Positions 27,633-36,019 of a DNA stretch of 64,000 nucleotides are shown in pieces. Source of the DNA: Rhizobium sp. Root483D2 (lineage in GTDB: Bacteria; Pseudomonadota; Alphaproteobacteria; Rhizobiales; Rhizobiaceae). The translations under genes were made by a program, and so were the position numbers. Position 1 is the first letter of the stretch. The number at the start of each line of letters is the position of its first letter. The notes beneath the pieces are model-generated. The model worked only from the letters and a program-made list of their open reading frames with translations, was not told the origin of the DNA and ran no database searches. The stretch covers positions 207,957 through 271,956 of the forward strand of contig NZ_LMFB01000019.1 of NCBI RefSeq assembly GCF_001426685.1, given 5' to 3'.

Positions 27633-28104
27633 GATCTGCCTTGGATACCAATGGGCTGGTTGAGAGATACTGGTTGGAATAGTGCGGGTCCCCTGTCACC
27701 TCGGCACCCAGCCAGTTGGGCAGGGCTGGCGTGTCGCCTTCAGCGCCGAGCTCGACTTCGGCGACCACTAGGCCCTCATGCGCGCCGGCATAGACGTCGA
27801 CCTCCCAGACAAAGCCGTGATGATGCACCTTGTAGCGGGTCTTTTCGATGATGAGGCCGATGGCTTTCGACATCATGTCACGGGCGTCGTCCACGGGGAT
27901 CTCGTATTCGAATTCGTCGCGGGTCATCGCGCCGCTGCCGATCTTGATCGTCAGTTTCGCCCGCTGGTCATCCATCAGCCGTACGCGGGCGGACCGGTCA
28001 TCCATGGTGACGATATAGGCCTGCCGAAAACGCGTGCCGCCGTCTGCGGCCTCCCGCCAGCTGCCGGACGCCACCAGAAACTTGCGTTCAATTTCCTTGG
28101 CCAT
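27607..28104 (-). CDS. CYTH domain protein (triphosphate tunnel enzyme)
   Basis: 165-aa protein. The N-terminal MAKEIERKFLV carries the defining ExExK motif, and alternating charged strands (RLMDDQRAKLTIKIGSG, EFEYEIPVDDARDM, WEVDVYAGAHEGLVVAEVEL) line the tunnel. Related bacterial enzymes hydrolyse inorganic triphosphate. ATG 28104 is chosen because it places ExExK at the N-terminus; the frame is open to 28224. It overlaps the CHAD gene, which binds polyphosphate, so the pair likely acts in polyphosphate/triphosphate metabolism. Confidence 0.9.
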   Translation of the reverse strand: MAKEIERKFLVASGSWREAADGGTRFRQAYIVTMDDRSARVRLMDDQRAKLTIKIGSGAMTRDEFEYEIPVDDARDMMSKAIGLIIEKTRYKVHHHGFVWEVDVYAGAHEGLVVAEVELGAEGDTPALPNWLGAEVTGDPHYSNQYLSTSPLVSKADHELSYSPF

Positions 28105-28335
28105 TGATAAGCCTGCCATTTTTGCTTTCAATCGCGCCCAGACTACAGGATTGTGTCCTTTGAACAAGCAAGCAATTCTGGCCGCTTTTTCCTGTGCTGC
28201 AGGTTGGTGCAGCGCCGCTGTCAAGCCTGCGTCACCATGTCCAAATAGGTTCGGCCGGTCCCGTTTGGTATCGACAAAGGCGGATGGGAAGAGTATTCGA
28301 ACCTCACTTCAATCGTTTTAAAAGGGCTGTCCGGC

Positions 28336-28974
28336 ATGAGCGAGAAAACCGATAGACTTCTTTCCGTCCTGAAATTGCAGCCGGTCGTTCCGGTGCTGAT
28401 CATCGATGACGTCGCGACTGCCGTGCCCTTGGCGCGCGCGCTTGTGGCCGGTGGCTTGAAGGCGATCGAGATTACCCTGCGCACGACGGCCGCTCTGGAA
28501 GCCATCCGCGCGGTTGCCAACGAAGTGGAAGGCGCCGTTGCCGGTGCCGGAACCATCCTCAACGCAGCCCAATATGAGGCAGCCGTCGAGGCAGGCTCGC
28601 AGTTTATCGTCAGCCCCGGCACGACGCAGGAACTGATCGATGCCGCCAATGATTCCGAGATCCCGCTGCTGCCGGGTGCCGCAACCGCCAGCGAAGTCAT
28701 GGGCCTGCGCGAAGAAGGCTACAAGGTGATGAAGTTCTTCCCGGCTGAACAGGCCGGCGGCGCTGCCTATCTGAAGTCGCTGTCTTCGCCGCTTGCCGGC
28801 ACGCTGTTTTGCCCGACCGGCGGCATTTCGCTGTCCAATGCGAGGGATTACCTGTCGCTGCCCAACGTCGTCTGCGTCGGCGGGTCCTGGGTTGCGCCGA
28901 AGGAACTGGTTGCCAAGGGCGACTGGGCCGGCATCACCAAGCTGGCCGCAGAGGCGTTTGCGCTGAGAGGCTGA
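28336..28974 (+). CDS. eda: KDPG/KHG aldolase
   Basis: Splits 2-keto-3-deoxy-6-phosphogluconate into pyruvate and glyceraldehyde 3-phosphate, the last step of the Entner-Doudoroff route used by rhizobia; 212 aa, normal length. [18 protein letters not shown] contains the catalytic Glu region, [20 protein letters not shown] the phosphate site, and [14 protein letters not shown] the Schiff-base Lys. No other ED gene is in the window. A nucleotidyltransferase-like gene follows at 37 bp. Confidence 0.96.
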   Translation: MSEKTDRLLSVLKLQPVVPVLIIDDVATAVPLARALVAGGLKAIEITLRTTAALEAIRAVANEVEGAVAGAGTILNAAQYEAAVEAGSQFIVSPGTTQELIDAANDSEIPLLPGAATASEVMGLREEGYKVMKFFPAEQAGGAAYLKSLSSPLAGTLFCPTGGISLSNARDYLSLPNVVCVGGSWVAPKELVAKGDWAGITKLAAEAFALRG

Positions 28975-29010
28975 CCTCTTTCGCAGCCAACACGGGCGGA
29001 GGTCTCCTCC

Positions 29011-29493
29011 ATGCACAATGGCTCCGCGACGGTCTGCAGCGTTCTTTCCACCCTGCGTGAAAGTGGGGTGGAATGCGATCTTTTTGGCGGATGGGCGGAG
29101 GAACTGCTCGGTCTTTTTCCGCCGCGTGACCATGCCGATATCGATCTTGTCTATCGCGGCGCAGATTTCGGCGCGATCGATGCACTTCTCGCCTCGAAAG
29201 GCGCTGATATCGATGAGGTCACCGGAAAACGCTTCCGCCACAAGCGTGCGTTTCGCTTCAACGGTGTGATCTGCGAAATCCTGTTGGTTGAGGATTGGCA
29301 GCATCAGCCTTTCACGCTGTTTTGGGGCGATATCCACTTTGCCTGGAATCCGCCCTTTCTTCATCCCCATGCCGTTCACTTGATGGACCAGCCGGTTTCG
29401 GTCGTCCACGCGGACAACCTTCGCGCATATCGCGCCGGATTCAAGTCGCTGCAGAACCATCGCTGGTTTGACCCTAAGTCGCGCATTCCGTGA
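29011..29493 (+). CDS. nucleotidyltransferase-fold protein of unknown role
   Basis: 160-aa protein with the pol-beta-type nucleotidyltransferase core: CDLFGGWAEELLGLFPPRDH followed by ADIDLVYRGAD, giving the GG-x(n)-D-x-D metal-site pattern also seen in small aminoglycoside nucleotidyltransferase-like proteins. The third acidic residue could be in CEILLVEDW. There is no clear antibiotic-resistance context and no HEPN partner next to it. It follows eda closely and may be co-transcribed. Function not assigned. Confidence 0.65.
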   Translation: MHNGSATVCSVLSTLRESGVECDLFGGWAEELLGLFPPRDHADIDLVYRGADFGAIDALLASKGADIDEVTGKRFRHKRAFRFNGVICEILLVEDWQHQPFTLFWGDIHFAWNPPFLHPHAVHLMDQPVSVVHADNLRAYRAGFKSLQNHRWFDPKSRIP

Positions 29494-29588
29494 CTGCGGC
29501 ACATTTGCTTGTGTCTTTCATTTGTATTCCTCCCGTTGCATTCCTATGTCTCTATCCGACCGAAACCGGCCTCAAGGGAGTGGACCGA

Positions 29589-30368
29589 ATGTTTGACGCA
29601 AAGAAATTGCTGGATCAGTTTTTGGGTTCTCAGATCCCCGGCGCCGGTGGCTCGGTGCGTGATCGCGCTGGACAGGCGACGCAGATGGCCAAGGACAATC
29701 CGCTGGCCGCCGGCGCCATCGCCGCTGTCCTGCTCGGCACGGGTACCGGCCGCCAGGTCGCGGGTTCTGCCCTGAAGCTTGGTGGTCTGGCTGCCATCGC
29801 TGGCCTCGGCTATCAGGCCTACAAGAATTACCAGGCCGGCAAGGAGCCGGTGGTACAGCCGCAAGAGCAGGCGCAGCCCGAGCTTCTGCCGCCACCTGCC
29901 GATTCCGGCTTCAGCACGGAGCCTGCGGTTCTCCGCAACGATTTCGTTCTGGTGCTCGTGCGCGCCATGATCGCGGCTGCGCGCGCCGATGGCCATATCG
30001 ACGATACCGAGCGCGCCCGCATCATGGACAAAGTCAAAGTCTCCGGCCTTGATTCGGAAGCCGAACAGTTCCTGCACGAAGAGCTCAGCAAGCCCGTCGA
30101 TCTCGACGCCATCGTCGCTGCCGCCGTGAGCGAGGAAGAGCGCGTCGAGCTCTATACTGCCTCCCGTCTGGCCATCGATGCCGACAGCCGTGCCGAGCGC
30201 GGTTATCTCGATCAGCTCGCCGGACGCCTCGGTCTTGCCGACGCGCTGGTCGATCATATCGAGGCGACGGTTTCTTCGGCCAAGACTCCGGTGATCGAGG
30301 CTCAGGCAAACCCGCCACAAACCTCGGTGCCGCAGACCGGCCAACCGCCGATCAAGTCGCCTTGGTGA
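29589..30368 (+). CDS. DUF533/TerB-like protein
   Basis: 259-aa protein. A Gly/Ala-rich, partly hydrophobic region (NPLAAGAIAAVLLGTGTG, LGGLAAIAGLGYQAYKNYQ) is followed by a Pro/Gln linker (about 88-110) and a TerB-like helical domain with an acidic motif (MIAAARADGHIDDTERARIM). The last 25 residues are Pro/Gln/Ser-rich. Such proteins are inner-membrane associated; no biochemical role is established. Start at ATG 29589 with AAGGGAG upstream; the frame is open earlier but adds an unrelated stretch. Confidence 0.85.
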   Translation: MFDAKKLLDQFLGSQIPGAGGSVRDRAGQATQMAKDNPLAAGAIAAVLLGTGTGRQVAGSALKLGGLAAIAGLGYQAYKNYQAGKEPVVQPQEQAQPELLPPPADSGFSTEPAVLRNDFVLVLVRAMIAAARADGHIDDTERARIMDKVKVSGLDSEAEQFLHEELSKPVDLDAIVAAAVSEEERVELYTASRLAIDADSRAERGYLDQLAGRLGLADALVDHIEATVSSAKTPVIEAQANPPQTSVPQTGQPPIKSPW

Positions 30369-30502
30369 TCAATCCATCATCACTTTGCATTTGTGCGGAT
30401 GCCTGAGCTGTCCTATGCCAGCGTCAAAGCCTTAATACAGACCGGTGCGGTAAGACGTGCCGGTTTGAGGGCTGATGGTGTGGTCACTCGGGGAGTGTGC
30501 AG

Positions 30503-31195
30503 ATGCGTGATTTGACCAATTGGACTGGCTGTCCGGCGCCCAAGCCGGTCACTCTCGAAGGCCGGTATGTCCGGATCGTGCCCTATGATCGCGCAGCGCA
30601 TCTCGAGGCGCTCTGGCAGGCCTTCGGCGGTCTGGAGATCAATGCGCGGCTGCAATATTTCGCACAGGACGACTTTCGCAGCATCGAGGATTTCGATGCC
30701 TGGCTGACGGGCGTGCAAAAGGGCGGCTGGGTCACGGAGGTATTCTACGACAAGACCACGGGCGATGTGGTGGGCCTGGCCAATTACATGCGGCCGGATC
30801 CGGCCAATGGCGTGGTCGAGGTCGGCGGTGTCGCACATTCCTTCTCGATGGCCCGTTCACCTCTGTCCACCGAGGTGCATTATCTGATGGCCAAGCATGT
30901 CTTCGATGACCTTGGCTACCGGCGCTACGAGTGGAAATGCGACAACCGCAACGAAGCGAGCAAAAAGACGGCCAACCGTCTCGGCTTCAGCTTTGAAGGC
31001 GTTTTCCGCCAGCACATGTTGTCCAAGCGCGCCAATCGCGATACCGCATGGTTTTCGATCATCGACGGCGAATGGCCTGTGCTGAATGCGGCTTTCGAAG
31101 CCTGGCTGTCGCCGGAGAATTTTGCCGGTGATGGCACGCAGAAGCGCAAGCTGGAAGATATCCGCACCGAGCTTTCGCAAAAGGAGACCGCATGA
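30503..31195 (+). CDS. GNAT family N-acetyltransferase (RimJ/RimL type)
   Basis: 230-aa acetyltransferase with the pattern of RimJ/RimL-like proteins: TLEGRYVRIVPYDRAAHLEA at the start, VGLANYMRPDPANGVVEVGG, and the late helix CDNRNEASKKTANRLGFSFE, where the Asn residues and RLGF contact acetyl-CoA. ATG 30503 is preceded by GGGAG at 7 nt. The last codons overlap the next gene by 4 bp (ATGA), so they are translationally coupled. Confidence 0.9.
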   Translation: MRDLTNWTGCPAPKPVTLEGRYVRIVPYDRAAHLEALWQAFGGLEINARLQYFAQDDFRSIEDFDAWLTGVQKGGWVTEVFYDKTTGDVVGLANYMRPDPANGVVEVGGVAHSFSMARSPLSTEVHYLMAKHVFDDLGYRRYEWKCDNRNEASKKTANRLGFSFEGVFRQHMLSKRANRDTAWFSIIDGEWPVLNAAFEAWLSPENFAGDGTQKRKLEDIRTELSQKETA

Positions 31196-31407
31196 CCATT
31201 CCGGAAAAGAAAGACCGTTCGCCGGCAGTCGCAGCGGCAGTCATCCTGCTCGTCGTCGGCGCGGGCTTCTTCATCCTGCCGAATATCATGCTTTGGATCG
31301 GTACCTATTCACCTTGGCTTGCGGCGGCCTTCGGCGCGCTGTTCGTGCTCGCCTTCTTCCTGATCTTCTGGCTGCGCGCCCGCTACCAGCGCGGCCGCGG
31401 ACTATAA
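31192..31407 (+). CDS. small two-helix membrane protein
   Basis: 71-aa protein with two hydrophobic stretches (VAAAVILLVVGAGFFILPNI and WLAAAFGALFVLAFFLIFWL) and a basic C-terminus RARYQRGRGL. Starts in the ATGA overlap with the acetyltransferase, AAGGAG upstream, so expression is coupled. Function unknown. It faces the nickel/cobalt exporter gene, only 3 bp between the two stop codons. Confidence 0.8.
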   Translation: MTIPEKKDRSPAVAAAVILLVVGAGFFILPNIMLWIGTYSPWLAAAFGALFVLAFFLIFWLRARYQRGRGL

Positions 31408-31410
31408 AGG

Positions 31411-32436
31411 TCAGCCCTGCAGCGAAGCGCCAAGCAGGACGATGCCGAGCGTCAGCACCAGCAACGCGCCGGAAATTTCGATGCCATTGCTGATGCGCAT
31501 GGCCGATGAGCCGCTGGATGCGTAGCGCACGGCGAGGTCCTTGGCGGTAACCGCGAGCGTCGCCAGCACCGAGACAGTGATGGCGGTGCCGATCGACATG
31601 GCAAAGACCGAAAGCACGCCACCCAGATAGAGCCCGTTCAGCAGCGCGAAGCTCAGCACGATCAGTGCACCCGAGCAGGGCCGCAAACCCACGGCAATGA
31701 TCGCCGACCAGGCTTCACGCAGCGCAAACCGGTCGCCTTTCAGCGTCGACGGATCAGGCGCGTGCGCGTGGCCGCAAGTGTCGCAGACCTCGCCGTGAGC
31801 GTGACTATGGCCGTGGGAATGATCGTGGTTATGATGTGCGTGGTTATGCGCGTGTCCGTGGTCGTGTGCAACGGCAGGCGCCAGGCGCCGCGCCCGCATG
31901 CCGCGCAGCTTGCGAAACAGCAGCCAGCCGCCGAAGGCTGCGATCAGCGCGTAGCTCGCCACTTCCAGAAAATGCGTCGCCTGGGTCATCGAGATCGAGG
32001 AACCGCGCAGGACGAGATAGGCGGCACCCACGAGCAGGATGGCGACGCCGCCCTGCATCATCGATGACAGGAACGATAAAAGCACGCCACGCTTCAGCTC
32101 GGTCTCGTTGGCGATCATGTAGGAGGAGATGACCGCCTTGCCGTGGCCGGGGCCTGCGGCATGGAAGACGCCATAGGCAAAGGACAGCCCGATCAGCGAC
32201 CAGAGATGCCACGGGTCGTCGCGCATGGCTTTGATCGCTTCGGTCAGCGTGTGGTAGAAGCGTTGCTGCTCCATGTTAATCCAGGCGAAAAAGCCGCCGA
32301 AGATACCGCTGGTGTTGAAGGATGGCTCTGCGGTGCCGATGCCGAGTGGCGATTGCGCATGGGCGACGCTGATACCGGCGGCCGTGACAATCAGCGCGAG
32401 GCCGATCAGGCGGGCAGGACCGCGCCCCATCAGCAT
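31411..32436 (-). CDS. NicO/RcnA-type nickel/cobalt transporter
   Basis: 341-aa membrane protein with about seven helices. Key features are HAAGPGHGKAVISSYMIANE, the metal motif of the NicO family, and a long cytoplasmic loop extremely rich in His (about residues 195-230, many HxH and HH pairs, plus CDTCGHAH). A second conserved element is GLRPCSGALIVLSFALL. Probably exports Ni2+/Co2+ or another divalent ion. It overlaps the upstream DUF1007 gene by 7 bp. Confidence 0.88.
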   Translation of the reverse strand: MLMGRGPARLIGLALIVTAAGISVAHAQSPLGIGTAEPSFNTSGIFGGFFAWINMEQQRFYHTLTEAIKAMRDDPWHLWSLIGLSFAYGVFHAAGPGHGKAVISSYMIANETELKRGVLLSFLSSMMQGGVAILLVGAAYLVLRGSSISMTQATHFLEVASYALIAAFGGWLLFRKLRGMRARRLAPAVAHDHGHAHNHAHHNHDHSHGHSHAHGEVCDTCGHAHAPDPSTLKGDRFALREAWSAIIAVGLRPCSGALIVLSFALLNGLYLGGVLSVFAMSIGTAITVSVLATLAVTAKDLAVRYASSGSSAMRISNGIEISGALLVLTLGIVLLGASLQG

Positions 32437-33071
32437 TTGAACTCGATTCGTGTGGCAAACATCTTCGACATGTCGGTTCCGGTCGGGTCGTTGAAGAAGG
32501 CGTCGGTCAGGCTGGCCTGGTTCTGGGCAAGCACTTCATCCGGGTCGGGGCGTACCACCTTGTGCTCGCAGGCATTCAGCTGGTCGCCGACCGCAACGAG
32601 ATCGCTGTCCGTCGGAAAATCCATCGCCGTATACATAGTGGGATCATACACGCCGAACGACATATTGCCCTTGAGCGGGATCGGCTCGGCAGGCTTGACG
32701 GCGAACATCAAGAGCAACTGGCCGTCCTTGTAATCCGCAGTGATTTCGTTGGGCTTGTTGACCTTGATGGTTTTGCCATTGTCGGTGATCGTCGTGTAAT
32801 AATTGTATTCCTGCAGGGAATCGAGCACGGTCTGGCCAACCTCCTGCAATTCGTCGGGATCGAGCTGCGCATTGGAATTCTTGTCGAAATCCATCACGAC
32901 GCTGGCGGAAAACAGCTCGTCAAAGCGCCAGACATTGCGCAATTCGGTGATCTGGTTCGTCCCGTCGGCGACAATCTCCAGGCGGGCCTCGGCGAAGATA
33001 TGCGGATGCGCGAGTGCGGCACCAGGCGCAAACACGGCCGCTGCCGTCAGGATCAGGGGCAATCGCTTCAT
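32430..33071 (-). CDS. DUF1007 periplasmic protein, partner of the NicO transporter
   Basis: 213-aa secreted protein. Signal peptide MKRLPLILTAAAVFAPGAAL, with cleavage near ALA-H, leaves a mature N-terminus HPHIFAEARL, a His-rich start typical of DUF1007 proteins. An EF-hand-like acidic stretch DFDKNSNAQLDPDEL is visible. The ATG at 33071 is chosen because it gives a clean signal sequence; the frame is open to 33122. The 7-bp overlap with the transporter gene implies one unit that captures or delivers a metal in the periplasm (inference from pairing). Confidence 0.85.
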   Translation of the reverse strand: MKRLPLILTAAAVFAPGAALAHPHIFAEARLEIVADGTNQITELRNVWRFDELFSASVVMDFDKNSNAQLDPDELQEVGQTVLDSLQEYNYYTTITDNGKTIKVNKPNEITADYKDGQLLLMFAVKPAEPIPLKGNMSFGVYDPTMYTAMDFPTDSDLVAVGDQLNACEHKVVRPDPDEVLAQNQASLTDAFFNDPTGTDMSKMFATRIEFKC

Positions 33072-33171
33072 TCTATCGTGATTCCTTTGGCTGTTTCGGG
33101 CGCAACGCCAATACGCGAGCAATGTATGTCAAATGGGACGGAATTGGGACTTTTCGCCCAATGGGACCGTG

Positions 33172-34071
33172 TCAATTTTCCGCATTCTTGCGAAACCACT
33201 GGTGCAGGAAATCAACGAAGGTGCGCACCTTGGTCGGTAGATAGCGCCGGTGCGGGTAGATCGCGTAGATGCCGCGATCCTTCGGGATATAATCTTCGAA
33301 CATGGAGACCAATATGCCTGCGGTGACCTTCGGCCTCGCGATGAAATCGGGAACGCTGGCAATGCCCATGCCGGATTCCGCCGCGCGTACAGCAGCAAGC
33401 GGGCTGTTGACCTCGATCGGCCCGCCAACCGGCACGCTGAACCCGGTGCCATCCGGCTCCATAAAGCGCCAGTTGCTGTAGGACCGGCCGTTGGTGTCGA
33501 TGATGCAGGCGTGCCGCGACAGTTCGGACGGGTGGCTGATGGGTCCAAACTCTTCAAGGAATGCCGGTGTCGCGCAGTAGAGAACCTGAAAATCATCGAG
33601 CTTGCGGGCAATCAGCGTCGAATCCTCCAGCTTGGTGATTCGGATTGCCACGTCGAAACCTTCTTCGACCAGATCGACGAAACGGTCGTCGGAGATGATT
33701 TCCAGCGACAGTTCCGGATGCGCCTTGCCGAAATCGATCAGCGACTGGCCGATTTCCGCATCGACGAAGGTGCGGGGTGCTGAAATGCGCAGGCGGCCCT
33801 TGAGGTCGGAATTGCTGGCGCGAACCAGGTCGGCGAGGTTGTCGATCTCTTTCAGGATTTCCGATGCCGTACGGTAATAGGTATGACCGGCCTCGGTGAG
33901 CGAAAACTGCCGGGTCGTGCGGTTGAGCAGAAGGGCGCCGAGTTCGTCCTCAAGCTCGCGCACATATTTCGACAGAAGCGCTTTCGAGCGCCCGACGCGC
34001 CGCGCGGCTGCGGAAAATCCCTCGGCATCGACGACATCGATGAAGGCGCGAATGCGGGTCAGTGTATCCAT
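33172..34071 (-). CDS. LysR family transcriptional regulator
   Basis: 299 aa from ATG 34071 (MDTLTRIRAFIDVVDAEGFS), AGGAA upstream; the frame is open to 34134. The N-terminal winged HTH (AEGFSAAARRVGRSKALLSKY) is followed by the substrate-binding domain (GRLRISAPRTFVDAEIGQSL, DVAIRITKLEDSTLIARKLD). No divergent partner is adjacent, since the ornithine decarboxylase starts 700 bp away; its target is unknown. The first residues before the HTH match the AaeR/DsdC-like CrgA subgroup. Confidence 0.9.
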   Translation of the reverse strand: MDTLTRIRAFIDVVDAEGFSAAARRVGRSKALLSKYVRELEDELGALLLNRTTRQFSLTEAGHTYYRTASEILKEIDNLADLVRASNSDLKGRLRISAPRTFVDAEIGQSLIDFGKAHPELSLEIISDDRFVDLVEEGFDVAIRITKLEDSTLIARKLDDFQVLYCATPAFLEEFGPISHPSELSRHACIIDTNGRSYSNWRFMEPDGTGFSVPVGGPIEVNSPLAAVRAAESGMGIASVPDFIARPKVTAGILVSMFEDYIPKDRGIYAIYPHRRYLPTKVRTFVDFLHQWFRKNAEN

Positions 34072-34346
34072 CGGGCTGCTGTTCCTGCCTGTTTGGGCTG
34101 CCGCCCTGTTCGTGATTCGCTTTTTCTTGGCCACTGCGACGATAGACCGGCATTGCGCAAAGGCGAAGGACCGTTGCAGCCGTTAACGTTTCGCGTTCTG
34201 CGGAACACCAAAGCGCGTTTCCCAAAAACGATCTTAAAACAAGGCGTTGGTTTTCGCGACGGGTTCGCTCGGATTGTTCAGCAAATCTGAACATATTAAC
34301 GGTTGGCGCTGCGCAGAAAAAATCATCGGCCAATTCGAAAAAAGTC

Positions 34347-34375
34347 TTGATTACGACAATGTTTTTTCTTATCTC
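34347..34375 (+). promoter_or_regulatory. candidate sigma-70 promoter of the ornithine decarboxylase leader
   Basis: TTGATT (34347-34352), 17-nt spacer, TATCTC (34370-34375). The spacer has a run of six T. Transcription would start near 34382, giving a leader of about 400 nt. Confidence 0.5.
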
Positions 34376-34384
34376 CGCTTCAGC

Positions 34385-34784
34385 CCAAAGTCGCACGTGC
34401 CCATGGGTGTCCGCCGACCCTCGAATTTGGTGAGGAAATCGGTAAGGTACCTGGAATTAACCCCTCCAGTCGCTCCTCCGGCCAACCGGAAAATGCGAGG
34501 ACATCTGAAGCAACGACGGTGCGGGCCTTTTTGTTCTCTCCCTGCTTTCCATCAGCGGGGGTTACTGAAGAGGCACACCTTCATTGCCGGAAGTGCGGTA
34601 GGGTCATCCTTCCAATCAATGGCAGACAAAGCGGATCAAAGCTCTTGGCGGGGCGTTGTTCCATCATTCGCGCATCGTGCGCATGTCTGGATCCGGGGTC
34701 TCCACCGGCTGGTTCCAGGGCATGTTCGCGTATGTCCTTTGTCCTCCACATCTTTGTGGAGCGTATCTGATTGAGGATAGAACC
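34385..34784 (+). ncRNA. long 5' leader of ornithine decarboxylase, speF-motif candidate
   Basis: About 400 nt lie between the candidate promoter and the ATG. The Alphaproteobacterial speF RNA motif is known from upstream of ornithine decarboxylase genes; position and gene match here. I cannot confirm the consensus by eye. Visible elements: GCACGTGCCCATGGGTGTCC near 34394, a paired GGTGAGG...CCCCTCC region, and a hairpin CTCCACA-TCTT-TGTGGAG (34744-34761) 12 nt before GAGGA, the ribosome binding site. An open frame 34403-34774 crosses the leader without a good start signal. Confidence 0.55.
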
Positions 34785-35918
34785 ATGACGACTGCACGTA
34801 TCATCGATTTCCTGAACACCCGACGTCCCGAAGGTCCTTGCCTTGTGGTCGACCTCGATGTCGTGCGCGACAATTTCAAGGCTTTCCGTCACGCTCTGCC
34901 GGATAGCTCGATCTATTACGCCGTCAAGGCAAACCCGTCGCCGGAAATCCTGCGCCTGCTCGCCTCCCTGGGCTCCAACTTCGATTGCGCGGGCGTCGCC
35001 GAAATCGAAATGGCGCTCGATGCCGGTGCGACCGCTTCGCGCATCTCCTTCGGCAACACGATCAAGAAGGAACGCGACATTGCCAAGGCGCATGCGCTCG
35101 GCGTTTCGCTGTTTGCTGTCGATAGCCATGAGGAAGTCGAAAAGATCTCCCGTGCCGCTCCCGGCGCCCGCGTGTTCTGCCGCGTCCTGACCGATGGCGA
35201 AGGTGCCGAATGGCCCTTGTCGCGCAAGTTCGGCTGCGTCCCGCAGATGGCTGTCGACGTTCTCGTCTATGCGCATCAGCTGGGCCTCGTCTCCCACGGC
35301 GTCTCGTTCCATGTCGGTTCGCAGATGACCAAGGTCGATGCTTGGGATTCGGCACTCGCCGATGCCAAGCGCGTTTTCGTGCAGCTTGCTAAGCAGGGCA
35401 TCCAGCTGAAGATGGTCAATATGGGCGGTGGTTTTCCGACCAAGTACCTGCGCGACGTGCCGTCGGCGGAAGCCTATGGCAAGGCGATCTTTTCGTCGCT
35501 GCGCAAGCACTTCGGCAACAACATCCCGGAAACCATCATCGAGCCGGGCCGCGGCATGGTCGGCAATGCCGGCGTGATCAAGGCGGAAGTCGTCCTGATC
35601 TCGAAGAAGTCGGACAATGACAACCACCGCTGGGTGTTCCTCGACATCGGCAAGTTCGGCGGTCTCGCCGAAACCATGGATGAAGCGATCCGTTACCCGA
35701 TCCGCACCGTCCATGACGCTGACGCGATGGAGCCTTGCGTGCTGGCCGGTCCGACCTGCGATTCGGCTGACGTGATGTACGAGAAGAACATGTATCCGCT
35801 GCCGATCACGCTTTCGATCGGAGACGAAGTTCTGATCGAGGGCACGGGCGCCTACACGACGACCTATTCGGCCGTGGCTTTCAACGGTTTCGATCCGCTG
35901 AAGTCCTACGTCATCTGA
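34785..35918 (+). CDS. odc: ornithine/lysine-type decarboxylase (fold III, PLP)
   Basis: Forms putrescine from ornithine; 377 aa, a eukaryotic-like fold III enzyme. The PLP lysine lies in YYAVKANPSPEIL (about residue 46). Other hallmarks are FDCAGVAEIEMALDAG, the glycine-rich GGGFPTKYL, EPGRGMVGNAG and the catalytic Cys in GPTCDSADVM. GAGGA precedes the ATG at 34785. Some rhizobial members also accept lysine, so strict specificity is not certain. A GNAT gene follows 101 bp downstream. The long leader suggests RNA-level feedback. Confidence 0.94.
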   Translation: MTTARIIDFLNTRRPEGPCLVVDLDVVRDNFKAFRHALPDSSIYYAVKANPSPEILRLLASLGSNFDCAGVAEIEMALDAGATASRISFGNTIKKERDIAKAHALGVSLFAVDSHEEVEKISRAAPGARVFCRVLTDGEGAEWPLSRKFGCVPQMAVDVLVYAHQLGLVSHGVSFHVGSQMTKVDAWDSALADAKRVFVQLAKQGIQLKMVNMGGGFPTKYLRDVPSAEAYGKAIFSSLRKHFGNNIPETIIEPGRGMVGNAGVIKAEVVLISKKSDNDNHRWVFLDIGKFGGLAETMDEAIRYPIRTVHDADAMEPCVLAGPTCDSADVMYEKNMYPLPITLSIGDEVLIEGTGAYTTTYSAVAFNGFDPLKSYVI

Positions 35919-36019
35919 TTGGCGTCAGCTAAACAGTCTGCTCCGGGTCAAACCGGAGCAGCAAATTCACAATTTGTTTTCGATACCGTTTGAATCGGTT
36001 TTGAGTACGGGAGGCCAAG

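Noticed and set aside
34403..34774. Open frame through the ornithine decarboxylase leader as a protein gene or leader peptide
   Set aside because: No Shine-Dalgarno before its ATG and no family pattern; it may matter as a translated leader, but there is not enough evidence to list it as a gene.
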